A stretch of DNA of 64,000 nucleotides from an uncultured Eubacteriales bacterium (GCA_949283375.1 CASDSM010000029.1:124001-188000); one strand, 5' to 3'. Shown: positions 1 through 8,053, counted from the stretch's first letter. A program made the numbers and translations. Notes: generated by a model from the sequence alone, not told the origin.

Positions 1-499
1 GGGTGATCGCCCGCAGCGCCTGGAGCAGGGGATAGCGGAAGCTGATGCACAGGCACTGGTCCAGCATCCCCTCCCGGCCGAGCAGTTCATAGAACCGGGC
101 GACCTGGCGCTCCGGGAGGTCCTCCTTCAGCTCGATGACCGCCGCAAGATCGTATCTCCTGCAGACCTCCAGATACTCCTCCAGCGTGGGGATGGTAAGG
201 CCGGGATAGCGGGCGATATTGCTGCCCGCGTCGATGGGGAAGCTGCGCAGCTCGTCGAGGGTATACGCCCAGACCGGGCCGCGCCCGGCGGTCATCTCGT
301 CGATCTGCTCGTTGTGCAGGCAGACGAAGCGGCCGTCCGCCGCGCAGTGGATGTCGGTCTCGATGCCCCAGAAGCAGCCGGCACGCCCGGCCAGCTCAAA
401 GGCGGGCAGGGTGTTCTCCGGCGCGAGGGCGCTCAGTCCCCGGTGGGCGATCAGGCGGCCGGGCTGGTCCGGCGCGTCCATGGCAAAGCGTGCGTCCAT
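1..499 (-). CDS. glycerophosphodiester phosphodiesterase, 3' end outside window
   Basis: Hydrolyses glycerophosphodiesters to glycerol 3-phosphate and an alcohol (family knowledge). The frame is open to the window edge, so about 166 N-terminal residues of a roughly 240-residue family are visible. It shows the GDPD hallmarks: AHRG with His19, PENT just after it, the metal-binding ExD pair in GIETDIH (Glu47, Asp49) and the second catalytic His62 in VCLHN. No signal peptide is seen, so it should be cytoplasmic. Two adjacent ATGs exist (502 and 499); the AGGAGG at 507-512 is 4 nt from the first and 7 nt from the second, so 499 is preferred. It has its own promoter immediately upstream. Confidence 0.9.
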   Translation of the reverse strand, partial: MDARFAMDAPDQPGRLIAHRGLSALAPENTLPAFELAGRAGCFWGIETDIHCAADGRFVCLHNEQIDEMTAGRGPVWAYTLDELRSFPIDAGSNIARYPGLTIPTLEEYLEVCRRYDLAAVIELKEDLPERQVARFYELLGREGMLDQCLCISFRYPLLQALRAIT

Positions 500-564
500 C
501 ATGACACCTCCTGAGCTGCCGGAATGGGACGGGGCAAGGCACTTTTGGCAGACTCGTTCTTTTC

Positions 565-593
565 ATTATAGCACCCCTCGCGCCCAGCGGCAA
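565..593 (-). promoter_or_regulatory. sigma-A-type promoter of the GDPD gene
   Basis: On the minus strand TTGCCG (588-593) is followed after exactly 17 nt by TATAAT (565-570), which also carries the TGn extension of an extended -10 element. It lies about 65 nt upstream of the gene start and is correctly oriented. Confidence 0.75.
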
Positions 594-872
594 CTGATCC
601 GGGGCGCCTTCCGGGCAGGCAACAGCGTGTTAAAAAAGGTCTCGCCGAGTTTGGCCCGCAGGGCCAAATAGATTGCAATTTATTTTTCGGACGGGCACCT
701 CCAAGGGGCCTCCTCTTGCCCCTGCGGGGCAATTCACCTTGTTGTACCGGCCGAAAAAAACTGATCGTCCGACGAGTGTGCGGACTTTTGGAACAAAAAT
801 CCGTGCGCGCGCCCGAGCCGCCAGCGGCGGCGACAAAGTGCCCTTGGGGTATGGGAGGACTGCAAACTCCAG
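594..872. other. non-coding stretch with small hairpins
   Basis: No convincing gene lies between the divergent genes at 499 and 973. The stretch holds two similar perfect hairpins, TTTGGCCC-GCA-GGGCCAAA (650-668) and TTGCCCC-TGC-GGGGCAA (716-732), and a weaker GTCCG/CGGAC stem near 765-785 followed by TTTT. None has a good U-tract, so a terminator role is not supported. Short open frames here lack ribosome sites. Confidence 0.5.
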
Positions 873-910
873 GCAAATGCCTGCATTTGCTTGGAAGGCA
901 GGCAAATGCC
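873..910. repeat. GCAAATGC inverted and direct repeats upstream of the 973 gene
   Basis: GCAAATGC (873-880) and its inverse GCATTTGC (883-890) form a perfect 8-bp dyad with a 2-bp centre. A further direct copy, GGCAAATGCC, lies at 901-910. The cluster ends 24 nt before the -10 element at 935, so it sits where an operator or activator site would be expected. A regulatory role is inference. Confidence 0.45.
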
Positions 911-934
911 CTCCCCGGCGCGGGGGAAATGTGG

Positions 935-940
935 TACAAT
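935..940 (+). promoter_or_regulatory. extended -10 element for the 973 gene
   Basis: TGGTACAAT ends at 940, 33 nt before the start codon. It fits an extended -10 (TGn plus TACAAT). No good -35 hexamer is seen at 16-18 nt, which would be consistent with activator dependence or simple weak activity. Confidence 0.5.
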
Positions 941-972
941 GATGCCAGCAACACAGAAAAGGCGGGACTGGC

Positions 973-2217
973 ATGGCAGAGACACGGAACAGATTCCTCT
1001 TCTTCCTCTTCGGCGACTATGAGGGCGTCCGGCGGCGGCTCAACCGCCAGGCGCGCGCGGGCTGGGAGCTGATGGGCAAGGGCGGCCTCTTCACCGGGCG
1101 GTTTGAGCGGACGGGCCGGAGCGAGCTGATCTACGATGTGACCCCCTCCGACCCGCGCCGGTCGGAGGAGGAGCTGCGCGCGCAGGTCCGCTTCCGGGAA
1201 GAGCGGGGGTGGCAGGCGGTGGACACCATCTGGGGGATGGACATCTACAAATCCATGCCCTGCCAGAGCCCGGAGCCGCTGCGCCGGGAGGAGGACTACC
1301 GCCGCTGGTGCGCGGTCTTCCGGGACTGGCTGCTCTGGTCCGCCGCCTTTCTGGTCATCACGGCGGCGGTCCTTCTCATTGGGGGAGGGGTGGCCGGGGT
1401 GGACTGGTCCGCCCTGTCGGAGCGGTGGTATCTCTCCGACGCGCGGACCGCCCTGCTCGTCGCCCTGCCGGCATTCCTTGTCTCCGCCGTGCTCTGGATG
1501 GGGTGGCTGGCCTTCTGCATGGCGGTGCGGTGCAGGCCGCACCGTGGGGCCTCCGCCGCGGGGATCTGGGCCCGGGCGCTGGCGCAGCTCGGCGCGCTGG
1601 CCCTGCTCACGATCTCGCTGGCGGTGATCTGGCTGGAACAGGCGCCCCGGCTCTGGCTGCGGCTGTTGCTGGCGGCGGGGCTGATCGCGTCGGCGGTCCT
1701 CCCCGGACTGCTCTGGCGGGAGGACCGGCAGAGGCGGGGACGGGCGGCGACGGTGGGCGTCTTCCTCTGTCTGGCCGCGGCGATGGTCCTCGGCTGGGTG
1801 ATGCCGTCAGAGGGCTGGGACAGCCTGCGCGGCGGGGCGGCCGCCCGGCGGAGCCTGAGCGGCAGCGTCGTCCAGGCGGAGGACCTCGGACTGGACGCGG
1901 CGGGGGAGGTCACCGCCTCTTATGCACGGGAGTCGTCCCTGCTTGTCCGGGAAGAGCGGTACTATGAGGCGTGGGCGGACGGCACGGTGATCGAGTCGGT
2001 GGTCTACACCTGCGCCCTCCCCGGCCTCGCGGAGACGGTGCTGGAGGACGTGGCCCTCCCCGCGGCGGAGCGGACGGACTGGGGCTATCTCATGCAGGGC
2101 GGAGAGTGGAACCGCGCCTGGGTCCGCGCGGGCCGGCAGGTGATCTGCCTGGCAGGCACGCCGGACTGGTCGGAGGAGAGCGTCCGCGCCGCGGCGGCGG
2201 CGGCGGCACAGCCGTGA
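973..2217 (+). CDS. DUF2812-type membrane protein
   Basis: Function unknown. The 414-residue product opens with the pattern of DUF2812 proteins: an aromatic stretch (FLFFLFGDYEG), then RLNRQARAGWEL and a region rich in basic and aromatic residues ending near residue 100. About five hydrophobic segments follow between residues 115 and 275, then an extracytoplasmic or soluble tail of about 130 residues. DUF2812 proteins are usually encoded next to PadR regulators, as at 9746-11403 in this window, but no PadR gene is next to this one. The ATG follows AAGGCGGG. The C-terminus is Ala-rich. The DUF2812 assignment is by pattern and weaker here than for the gene at 9746. Confidence 0.65.
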   Translation: MAETRNRFLFFLFGDYEGVRRRLNRQARAGWELMGKGGLFTGRFERTGRSELIYDVTPSDPRRSEEELRAQVRFREERGWQAVDTIWGMDIYKSMPCQSPEPLRREEDYRRWCAVFRDWLLWSAAFLVITAAVLLIGGGVAGVDWSALSERWYLSDARTALLVALPAFLVSAVLWMGWLAFCMAVRCRPHRGASAAGIWARALAQLGALALLTISLAVIWLEQAPRLWLRLLLAAGLIASAVLPGLLWREDRQRRGRAATVGVFLCLAAAMVLGWVMPSEGWDSLRGGAAARRSLSGSVVQAEDLGLDAAGEVTASYARESSLLVREERYYEAWADGTVIESVVYTCALPGLAETVLEDVALPAAERTDWGYLMQGGEWNRAWVRAGRQVICLAGTPDWSEESVRAAAAAAAQP

Positions 2218-2284
2218 GAAAAACAGGGGAACCGCTGCATCGGGCGCCGGCGGCGCTGTGCAGCAGTTCCGGAAGGAGCAGCTT

Positions 2285-2698
2285 ATGTGGTTGGTGTTTG
2301 CACTGCTCTCGGCAGTGTTTGCGGCCCTGACGTCCATCCTGGCAAAGGTGGGCATCGACGGGGTGAATTCAAACCTCGCCACCGCGATCCGGACGGTCGT
2401 GGTGGTAGTCATGGCGTGGGGGATGGTCTTCCTGACCGGCGCCCAGGGCGGGATCGCGTCGATCGGACGGAAGAGTTGGCTGTTTCTGATCCTGTCCGGT
2501 CTGGCGACCGGGGCGTCCTGGCTGTGCTATTTCCGAGCCCTGCAGATCGGGGCGGCGTCCAGGGTGGTGCCCATCGACAAGCTGAGCACGGTCATCACGC
2601 TGGTGCTGGCCTTCCTCTTTCTGAAGGAGGAGTTTACGGTGCGGTCGCTGATCGGGTGCGTCCTGATCGGGGCGGGCACGCTGTTTATGGTGCTGTAA
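2285..2698 (+). CDS. single-domain EamA-family (DMT) membrane protein
   Basis: A 137-residue hydrophobic protein with four to five predicted membrane segments. The second half reads like one EamA repeat: ASWLCYFRALQIGAA, then PIDKLSTVITLVLAFLFLKE and a final Gly-rich helix. Usual EamA exporters have two such repeats and about 300 residues, as at 59094, so this half-size form probably works as a dimer (known for small DMT proteins). The start at 2285 is chosen because GGAAGGAG ends 7 nt upstream; an in-frame ATG at 2258 lacks a ribosome site. Substrate unknown. It lies 67 nt after the DUF2812 gene and 37 nt before the PhzF gene, so co-transcription is likely. Confidence 0.8.
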   Translation: MWLVFALLSAVFAALTSILAKVGIDGVNSNLATAIRTVVVVVMAWGMVFLTGAQGGIASIGRKSWLFLILSGLATGASWLCYFRALQIGAASRVVPIDKLSTVITLVLAFLFLKEEFTVRSLIGCVLIGAGTLFMVL

Positions 2699-2735
2699 TA
2701 GGAAGAAAGCTGTACAGGAAAGGATGTGTGCTGAG

Positions 2736-3509
2736 ATGAAGCAGTATGTCGTCGATGCGTTTACAGATGAGGTATTTCACGGAAACCCGGCCGCCATCTG
2801 CATACTGGAGGAATGGATACCGGAAGACCTCATGATGAATATCACACGAGAGAACAATTTCTCGGAGACGGCATTTGCCGTCCGGGAGGGAGAGAGGTAT
2901 CACCTGCTCTGGTTTACGCCCGGTGGAGAGATCGACCTGTGCGGACACGCGACGCTGGCCTGTGCGTATGTGCTGTTCCGGTTTTACATGCCCCGCGCGG
3001 AGGAGGTCGTCTTTTCCACGCTCAGCGGGGATTTGACGGTCAGCAGGCGTGGGGACCTGCTGGAAATGGAATTTCCGGCGTACCAACTGGAGAAAATACC
3101 GGTGACGGAGGCGATGACCGACGCGATCGGAGCGGTCCCGTCAGAGGCCTATATCGGCAGGGACCTGCTCTGCGTGTTTGAGGAGGAGGACACCGTCAGG
3201 CATCTCACGCCGGATCTGGAGAAGCTCCTGGGGCTGGATGGGCTGCTCCTGCATGCCACAGCTCCCGGCAGGGCGTTTGACTCTGTCTCCCGCAGCTTTG
3301 CGCCGAAGCTTGGGGTGCCAGAGGACCCCGTGTGCGGCTCCGGTCACTGCCATATTGTCCCCTATTGGGCAAAGCGGCTGAACAAGGAAAGCTTGGTTGC
3401 CTGTCAGGCCTCCAGACGCGGCGGGACGCTCTATTGCAGGGTGTCGGGCGACAAGGTGATTTTGGCGGGCAAAGCCGCGCTGTTCTCGGAATGTGAGCTG
3501 TATCTCTGA
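2736..3509 (+). CDS. PhzF-family isomerase/epimerase-like protein
   Basis: A 257-residue member of the PhzF family of diaminopimelate-epimerase-fold enzymes; family members act on small metabolites and the substrate here is unknown. It begins with the typical VDAFTDEVFHGNPAAIC, has the catalytic Glu in NNFSETAF (about residue 45), the GEIDLCGHATLA loop, and the C-terminal DPVCGSGHCHIVPYW segment that mirrors the first half. Length is normal. An upstream ATG at 2724 directly abuts the AGGAAAGG ribosome site, so 2736 is preferred. It is the last gene before a bidirectional terminator. Confidence 0.88.
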   Translation: MKQYVVDAFTDEVFHGNPAAICILEEWIPEDLMMNITRENNFSETAFAVREGERYHLLWFTPGGEIDLCGHATLACAYVLFRFYMPRAEEVVFSTLSGDLTVSRRGDLLEMEFPAYQLEKIPVTEAMTDAIGAVPSEAYIGRDLLCVFEEEDTVRHLTPDLEKLLGLDGLLLHATAPGRAFDSVSRSFAPKLGVPEDPVCGSGHCHIVPYWAKRLNKESLVACQASRRGGTLYCRVSGDKVILAGKAALFSECELYL

Positions 3510-3584
3510 TTGTCGGGAGACTTCCCCTTGCCCGGGTGGAGCTCAGAGGCCTGAGCGGGCCGCCCACAATGATATAGAAATGAT

Positions 3585-3629
3585 AAAAAGTCATGGAACT
3601 GTGCCGAAGACGCCGCTCCATGACTTTTT
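3585..3629. terminator. bidirectional intrinsic terminator
   Basis: AAAAAGTCATGGA (3585-3597) and TCCATGACTTTTT (3617-3629) form a perfect 13-bp stem with A- and T-runs at its base. It lies between the convergent PhzF gene and cytidylate-kinase-like gene and can stop transcription from both sides. Confidence 0.85.
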
Positions 3630-3634
3630 CGCAC

Positions 3635-4258
3635 TTATTTGACGTAGATGGGCAGAAGCTGGCGGATGCGCTCCACGCAGCCGTCCTCCCCGAGCTGCTC
3701 GGAGTCGAGGGAGATGTCGTAGGCGGCGGCGTCGCGCCACTCCTCGCCGGTGTAGTAGTGGTAGTAGGCGGAGCGGCGCTTGTCCTCCACCCGGAGGTGC
3801 TTTGCCACCTCCCGCTGGCTCCAGGCCAGGGAGTAGGAGGAGACGCGGGCCAGCCGGGCCTCCAGGGGGGCGTGGATGAAGACCTTGAGCACATTTGGCT
3901 GGTCCTGGAGGAGGTAGTTGGCACAGCGGCCCAGGATGATGCAGCTCTCCGTCTTGGCCAGCTCCTTGATGATCTTCGCCTGGAAGCTGAAAAGGTTGCG
4001 GGTGGAGATGTAGTCGTCGCTGTCCGGCGGGAGGATCTCGCCGGTGTACACCTTCTTCGCTGCTGAGAGCATCTCCCGCCAGCCGATGCGCTCGTCATAG
4101 GCGCCGAAGAGGCGCTCGTGGATGCCGCTCACGTCGGAGGCCATGCGCAGCAGGTCGCGGTCGTAATAGGGAATGTTCAGCGCCGCAGAGAGCTTGCGGG
4201 TGATGTTGTGTCCCCCGCTGCCGGTCTCGCGGGCCACGGTGATGATGTAATGGCTCAT
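3635..4258 (-). CDS. cytidylate kinase-like family protein
   Basis: A 207-residue P-loop protein of the cytidylate-kinase-like family common in Clostridia; true Cmk activity is not established for this group. The N-terminus ITVARETGSGGHNITRKL holds the nucleotide loop, and YYDRDLL follows as in CMP kinases. CIILGRCANYLL is a second family motif, and LRVEDKRRSAYYHYYTGEEW is the lid-like region. The ATG at 4258 is 13 nt after the livF stop, so it is very probably the last gene of the liv operon. No role in amino acid transport is known; it could simply ride on the operon. Confidence 0.85.
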   Translation of the reverse strand: MSHYIITVARETGSGGHNITRKLSAALNIPYYDRDLLRMASDVSGIHERLFGAYDERIGWREMLSAAKKVYTGEILPPDSDDYISTRNLFSFQAKIIKELAKTESCIILGRCANYLLQDQPNVLKVFIHAPLEARLARVSSYSLAWSQREVAKHLRVEDKRRSAYYHYYTGEEWRDAAAYDISLDSEQLGEDGCVERIRQLLPIYVK

Positions 4259-4271
4259 CTCTCTCCCCTCC

Positions 4272-4976
4272 TTATGCGCCCAGGTAGGCCTTGCGGACGC
4301 GGTCGTCCTCCGCCAGCTGGGCCGCGGGACCCTCCATCGAGATGGAGCCGGTCTCCAGGACGTAGGCGCGGTCGCTGACGGAGAGGGCCATTTTCGCGTT
4401 CTGCTCCACCAGCAGGATGGTGATGCCGCTCTCGTGCAGTTCCCGGATGATCTTGAAGATCTCCTTGACCAGGATGGGGCTCAGGCCCATGGACGGCTCG
4501 TCCATGAGCACCATCTTGGGGTCGGTCATCAGCGCCCGGCCGGTGGCGAGCATCTGCTGCTCGCCGCCGGAGAGGGTGCCGGCCAGCTGGCGGCGGCGCT
4601 CCTGGAGCCGGGGGAAGTGGCCGTAGACCTTCTCCATATTCGCGGCCACCCGTTTGGCATCGCGCAGGGTGTAGGCCCCCATCTTCAGGTTCTCCTCCAC
4701 CGTCATACTGGCAAAGACGTGACGCCCCTCCGGGACGTGGGCCAGGCCGAGGTTGATGATGGTGTTGGCGGGCACTTTTTGCAGGTCGGCCCCGTCCAGG
4801 GTGATGGAGCCGGAGGTCGCCCTGAGCAGGCCGGAGATGGTGTGCAGGGTGGTGGTCTTCCCCGCGCCGTTGGCGCCGATCAGGGAGACCAGCTCTCCGT
4901 CTCCCACCGTGAGGGAGATGCCCTTCAGGGCGTGGATCGCCCCGTAGTGGACGTTCAGATCTCTGATTTCCAGCAT
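4272..4976 (-). CDS. livF: branched-chain amino acid ABC transporter ATP-binding protein LivF
   Basis: One of the two ATPases powering branched-chain amino acid import. The 234-residue product has Walker A GANGAGKTT (about residue 34), the ABC signature LSGGEQQM (about 136), Walker B VLMDEPSMGLSP and the H-loop-proximal LLVEQNAKMAL. Ending at about 234 residues and the conserved AKMALSVSDRAYVLETG segment mark it as LivF rather than LivG. It begins 13 nt downstream of livG. LivF pairs with LivG at the cytoplasmic face of LivHM. Confidence 0.95.
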   Translation of the reverse strand: MLEIRDLNVHYGAIHALKGISLTVGDGELVSLIGANGAGKTTTLHTISGLLRATSGSITLDGADLQKVPANTIINLGLAHVPEGRHVFASMTVEENLKMGAYTLRDAKRVAANMEKVYGHFPRLQERRRQLAGTLSGGEQQMLATGRALMTDPKMVLMDEPSMGLSPILVKEIFKIIRELHESGITILLVEQNAKMALSVSDRAYVLETGSISMEGPAAQLAEDDRVRKAYLGA

Positions 4977-4989
4977 ATTCCGCTCCTCC

Positions 4990-5763
4990 TCACTCGCCCA
5001 GATAGGCCGCGATGACCTTCGGGTCGTTGGCGATCTCCTGCGGCAGGCCGGAGGCGATGGTCTGGCCGTAGTCGATCACCTGGATGCGCTCGCAGACGTT
5101 CATCACCAGCGACATGTCGTGCTCGATGAGCAGGATGGCCACCCCCAGCTTGTCGCGGATCACGTTGATGACGCCGAGCAGCTCCGCCGTCTCGGTGGGG
5201 TTCATGCCGGCGGCGGGCTCGTCGAGCAGGAGGACCTTCATATCGGTGGCGAGCGCCCGGGCGATCTCCAGCTTGCGCTGCTGGCCGTAGGGGAGGCTGG
5301 AGGCCAGGAGGTCCGCCTTGTCCCGCAGGCCGCAGATCTCCAGCAGGTCCAGGGCCTTCTCGGTGACGGCGTTCTCCTCCCGCCAGAAGCGGCGGGTGCG
5401 GAAGGTGGCGTCAAAGAGGTTGTAGTGGATGTCCTTCGTGCAGGCGGCCTTGACGTTTTCGATCACCGTCATGGCGTGGAACAGGCGGATGTTCTGGAAG
5501 GTGCGGGCGATGCCCGCCTCGACAAACTGATGGGTCTTCTTGCCGTTGAGCGGCTTGCCGTCGAGCAGGACGGTCCCCTCGGTGGGGACGTAGACGCCGG
5601 TGAGGAGGTTGAAGACGGTGGTCTTGCCCGCGCCGTTCGGGCCGATCAGGCCCACCAGCTCGCCGGGATAGATGGAGATGTTGAAGTCTGAGACGGCGTG
5701 CAGGCCGCCGAAGGAGATTCCGAGGTGGCGGGTCTCCAGCACGGGGGTGGCAGCGTCAGCCAT
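4990..5763 (-). CDS. livG: branched-chain amino acid ABC transporter ATP-binding protein LivG
   Basis: Second ATPase of the importer, 257 residues. It has Walker A GPNGAGKTT, the LivG-type NGKKTHQFVEAGIARTFQN region that recognises the permease loop, the degenerate signature LPYGQQRKLEIARAL and Walker B LLLDEPAAGMNPTE, and ends with the usual DPKVIAAYLGE. Its start overlaps the livM stop by 8 bp, consistent with translational coupling. Confidence 0.95.
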   Translation of the reverse strand: MADAATPVLETRHLGISFGGLHAVSDFNISIYPGELVGLIGPNGAGKTTVFNLLTGVYVPTEGTVLLDGKPLNGKKTHQFVEAGIARTFQNIRLFHAMTVIENVKAACTKDIHYNLFDATFRTRRFWREENAVTEKALDLLEICGLRDKADLLASSLPYGQQRKLEIARALATDMKVLLLDEPAAGMNPTETAELLGVINVIRDKLGVAILLIEHDMSLVMNVCERIQVIDYGQTIASGLPQEIANDPKVIAAYLGE

Positions 5764-6910
5764 GATGCGCGGCCTCCTTCCTCCGGTCCTCTCTGCCCGC
5801 GCGGCGCGCGGCGAGGTAACTCCTGAACTGTCCGGGCCACTTGGGGATGTCGCACAGGGCGAACTCCCGGGAGCCCATGATGCCGCGCGGGCGGAACATG
5901 ATGACGATGATCAGGGCGATGGAGTACACCAGCATGGGGTAGGTGAACACGCCCTGGAGGAAGGCGGGCAGCAGGTCCACCCAGCCGCCGTTCTTGATGG
6001 TGTAGTTGAGCAGGAAGAGGAGGACGGCGGCGATCACCGAGCCGGTGAGCGAGCCCATGCCGCCCACCACCACCATGACGACGATGAACACCGAGTTCAA
6101 AATGGAGCCGTTCGTGAAGGCGAACGAGGTGGTCGCGAGCGCCGCGTTGCAGCAGGAGTAGAGCGCGCCGGTGATGCCGGCGTAGAAGGCGGAGATGGTG
6201 AAGGTGATCACCTTGAAGTAGCTCACATTGATGCCGGAGGCGGAGGCGGCGATCTCGTTGTCGCGAATGGCGCGGATCGCCCGGCCGTACTTGGAGCGGA
6301 CGAACATGAACATGCTCGTCATGCAGAGGATGACCACCACGCCCACCACCCAGAGGTAGCTCATCTTCTCATCGTTGGAGAAGGCCAGGCCGTTGGCGTA
6401 GAGGGCGGAGGAGGCGGAGCCCTGGTCGAGGCCCTGCTGGCCGCAGAAGGGCAGGTTGTTGATCACGTTGACGATGATCATGCCAAAGCCGAGGGTGATG
6501 ATGGCCAGATAGTCCCCCTTGAGCCGGAGGGCGGGGATGCCGACCACCAGACCGAGCACCGCCGCGGCGATGCCTGCGAGCAGGACGCTGAGCACCAGCA
6601 CCAGCAGGAAGGCGGGGCCGGACTTGTCGGTATAGAAGCCCGCGCGCTCAAAGGCCAGCGAGAGCAGGGCGGAGGTGTAGGCCCCCACCGCCATAAAGCC
6701 GCAGTGCCCCAGAGAGAGCTGGCCGAGGAAGCCGAGCACCAGATTGAGCGAGGCGGCCATGATGATGAGATAGCTGCACTGCCAGATGGAGGGGGCGATG
6801 CTCAGCTTCATGGCGTCCCCTCCCGTCATGCCCATGACGACGGTGACGGCGAACACCAGAACGGCGGCGGCAAAGTTGAGCAGATACCGTCTCTTATCAG
6901 TCTTTGTCAT
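5756..6910 (-). CDS. livM: branched-chain amino acid ABC transporter permease LivM
   Basis: Membrane permease subunit, 384 residues, about nine to ten hydrophobic segments. The conserved permease stretch ALNLVLGFLGQLSLGHCGFM near residue 60, the LRLKGDYLAIITLGFG cytoplasmic loop and RAIRDNEIAASASGINV identify the LivM family. The C-terminus PRGIMGSREF is typical, followed by a basic tail. The ATG at 6910 overlaps the livH stop by 4 bp (ATGA). Confidence 0.95.
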   Translation of the reverse strand: MTKTDKRRYLLNFAAAVLVFAVTVVMGMTGGDAMKLSIAPSIWQCSYLIIMAASLNLVLGFLGQLSLGHCGFMAVGAYTSALLSLAFERAGFYTDKSGPAFLLVLVLSVLLAGIAAAVLGLVVGIPALRLKGDYLAIITLGFGMIIVNVINNLPFCGQQGLDQGSASSALYANGLAFSNDEKMSYLWVVGVVVILCMTSMFMFVRSKYGRAIRAIRDNEIAASASGINVSYFKVITFTISAFYAGITGALYSCCNAALATTSFAFTNGSILNSVFIVVMVVVGGMGSLTGSVIAAVLLFLLNYTIKNGGWVDLLPAFLQGVFTYPMLVYSIALIIVIMFRPRGIMGSREFALCDIPKWPGQFRSYLAARRAGREDRRKEAAHHG

Positions 6911-7800
6911 ACTTTCTCACCCACATTCTTGCCCAGGATGCCGGCCGGCTTGAGCATCAGCACCACGATCAGGATCAGATAGACGAAGGTATCGGACATG
7001 GAGGAGTTGATGTAGGTGTTCGCACCGGACTGGACGATGCCGATCACCAGCCCGCCGAGCACCGCGCCGGGCAGGGAGCCGATGCCCCCCAGCACGGCGG
7101 CGACAAAGGCGTAGATGCCGAGCGTCACCCCCATGGTGGTGAACACCTTGGGGTATTGGGCGATATACATCAGCGCCGCCACCGCGGCCAGGCCCGCGCC
7201 GATGCCGAAGGTGACGATGATGGCCTTGTTCACGTCGATGCCCATCAGGGTGGCCGCCTCCTTGTCCTCGGAGACGCAGCGCATCGCGCAGCCGATCTTC
7301 GCCTTCTGGGTGAAGAAGTAGAGCGCCACCATGATGACGGCGGAGACCGCCACGGTGAGGATGGTCGCGTGGCTCACCGACACGCCGGCGATCGAGATAG
7401 TGCTGGCAAAGAGGGTGTAGGGCACCTTGGGGTCGGGGCCGATGGCGGGGATGGCCTGGGCCAGGTTCTCCAGCACAAAGCTCATGGCAATGGCGGTGAT
7501 CAGACAGGTGAGGTTATTCCCCGTCTTCCGCACTGGCCGGTAGGCCAGCAGCTCAACGAGCATGCCGACGAGCGCGCAGATCACGATCGCCGGCACCACC
7601 GCCAGCCAGCCTGGCAGGCCGAGGTTCATAAAGACCGGAATGGTGAAAAACAGAGAATAACCGCCCACCATGATAAAGTCGCCGTGGGCAAAGTTGATCA
7701 GCTTGATGATGCCATAGACCATGGTGTAGCCCAGCGCGATCAGGGCGTACACGCTCCCCAGCCGCAGCCCTGTGATCAGGAACTGGATAAAGGTAATCAT
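6907..7800 (-). CDS. livH: branched-chain amino acid ABC transporter permease LivH
   Basis: Partner permease, 297 residues, about eight membrane segments. GSVYALIALGYTMVYGIIK, INFAHGDFIM and MRCVSEDKEAATLMGIDV are LivH signatures. An open frame extends to 7983, but that extension is encoded by the hairpin-rich intergenic repeat and lacks a ribosome site. The ATG at 7800 has GAGAGGAA close upstream and begins with the family-typical ITFIQFLITGLRLGSVYAL, so it is chosen. Confidence 0.94.
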   Translation of the reverse strand: MITFIQFLITGLRLGSVYALIALGYTMVYGIIKLINFAHGDFIMVGGYSLFFTIPVFMNLGLPGWLAVVPAIVICALVGMLVELLAYRPVRKTGNNLTCLITAIAMSFVLENLAQAIPAIGPDPKVPYTLFASTISIAGVSVSHATILTVAVSAVIMVALYFFTQKAKIGCAMRCVSEDKEAATLMGIDVNKAIIVTFGIGAGLAAVAALMYIAQYPKVFTTMGVTLGIYAFVAAVLGGIGSLPGAVLGGLVIGIVQSGANTYINSSMSDTFVYLILIVVLMLKPAGILGKNVGEKV

Positions 7801-7849
7801 GAGGTTCCTCTCTTTCTCCGGGCGGAGTTGTTGTCTCAGTGGTCCCAAA

Positions 7850-8053
7850 GGGGGAGGCTTGCGCCTCCCCCAGCGTGTCAAAAAGTCTTTTGCCACGCTG
7901 GGTCCGTTTTTGAAACTTCTCAGAAGTTCCCCAAAACGGTTTTGACTGCACGCGAAGGGGGGCCTTTGCCCCCTCCTCCGCACCCCCGCTGCTCTGTTGC
8001 GGAAGTCTCAGCGTGGTTTTTCGACAGTCTCGGGGGAGGCTTGCGCCTCCCCC
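7850..8053. repeat. composite hairpin-rich intergenic repeat, copy A
   Basis: Two identical 22-bp units, GGGGGAGGC-TTGC-GCCTCCCCC, lie at 7850-7871 and 8032-8053. Each can fold as a 9-bp stem with a TTGC loop. They bracket a 160-bp unit (about 7870-8031) that starts with the dyad CAGCGTGTCAAAAAG/CTTTTGCCACGCTG and ends with TTTTTCGACAGTCTC. Most of this unit recurs inverted at 52458-52589. Relative to that copy, A has about 32 extra bases that include the palindrome AACTTCTCAGAAGTT. There is no transposase gene, so it resembles a MITE or REP-like element. It lies between livJ and livH. Confidence 0.8.

Noticed and set aside
499..1542. Long minus-strand open frame over the DUF2812-like gene and its promoter
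   Set aside because: Low-complexity Pro/Arg/His-rich product typical of the antisense frame of GC-rich genes; it contradicts the better-supported plus-strand gene.
7801..7983. 61-residue N-terminal extension of LivH
   Set aside because: It is encoded by the repeat element, has no ribosome site and no counterpart in the family; ATG 7800 fits both.
7850..8053. CRISPR-like array
   Set aside because: The two 22-bp identical units are palindromic hairpins around a single 160-bp unit, with no regular spacers and no cas genes.
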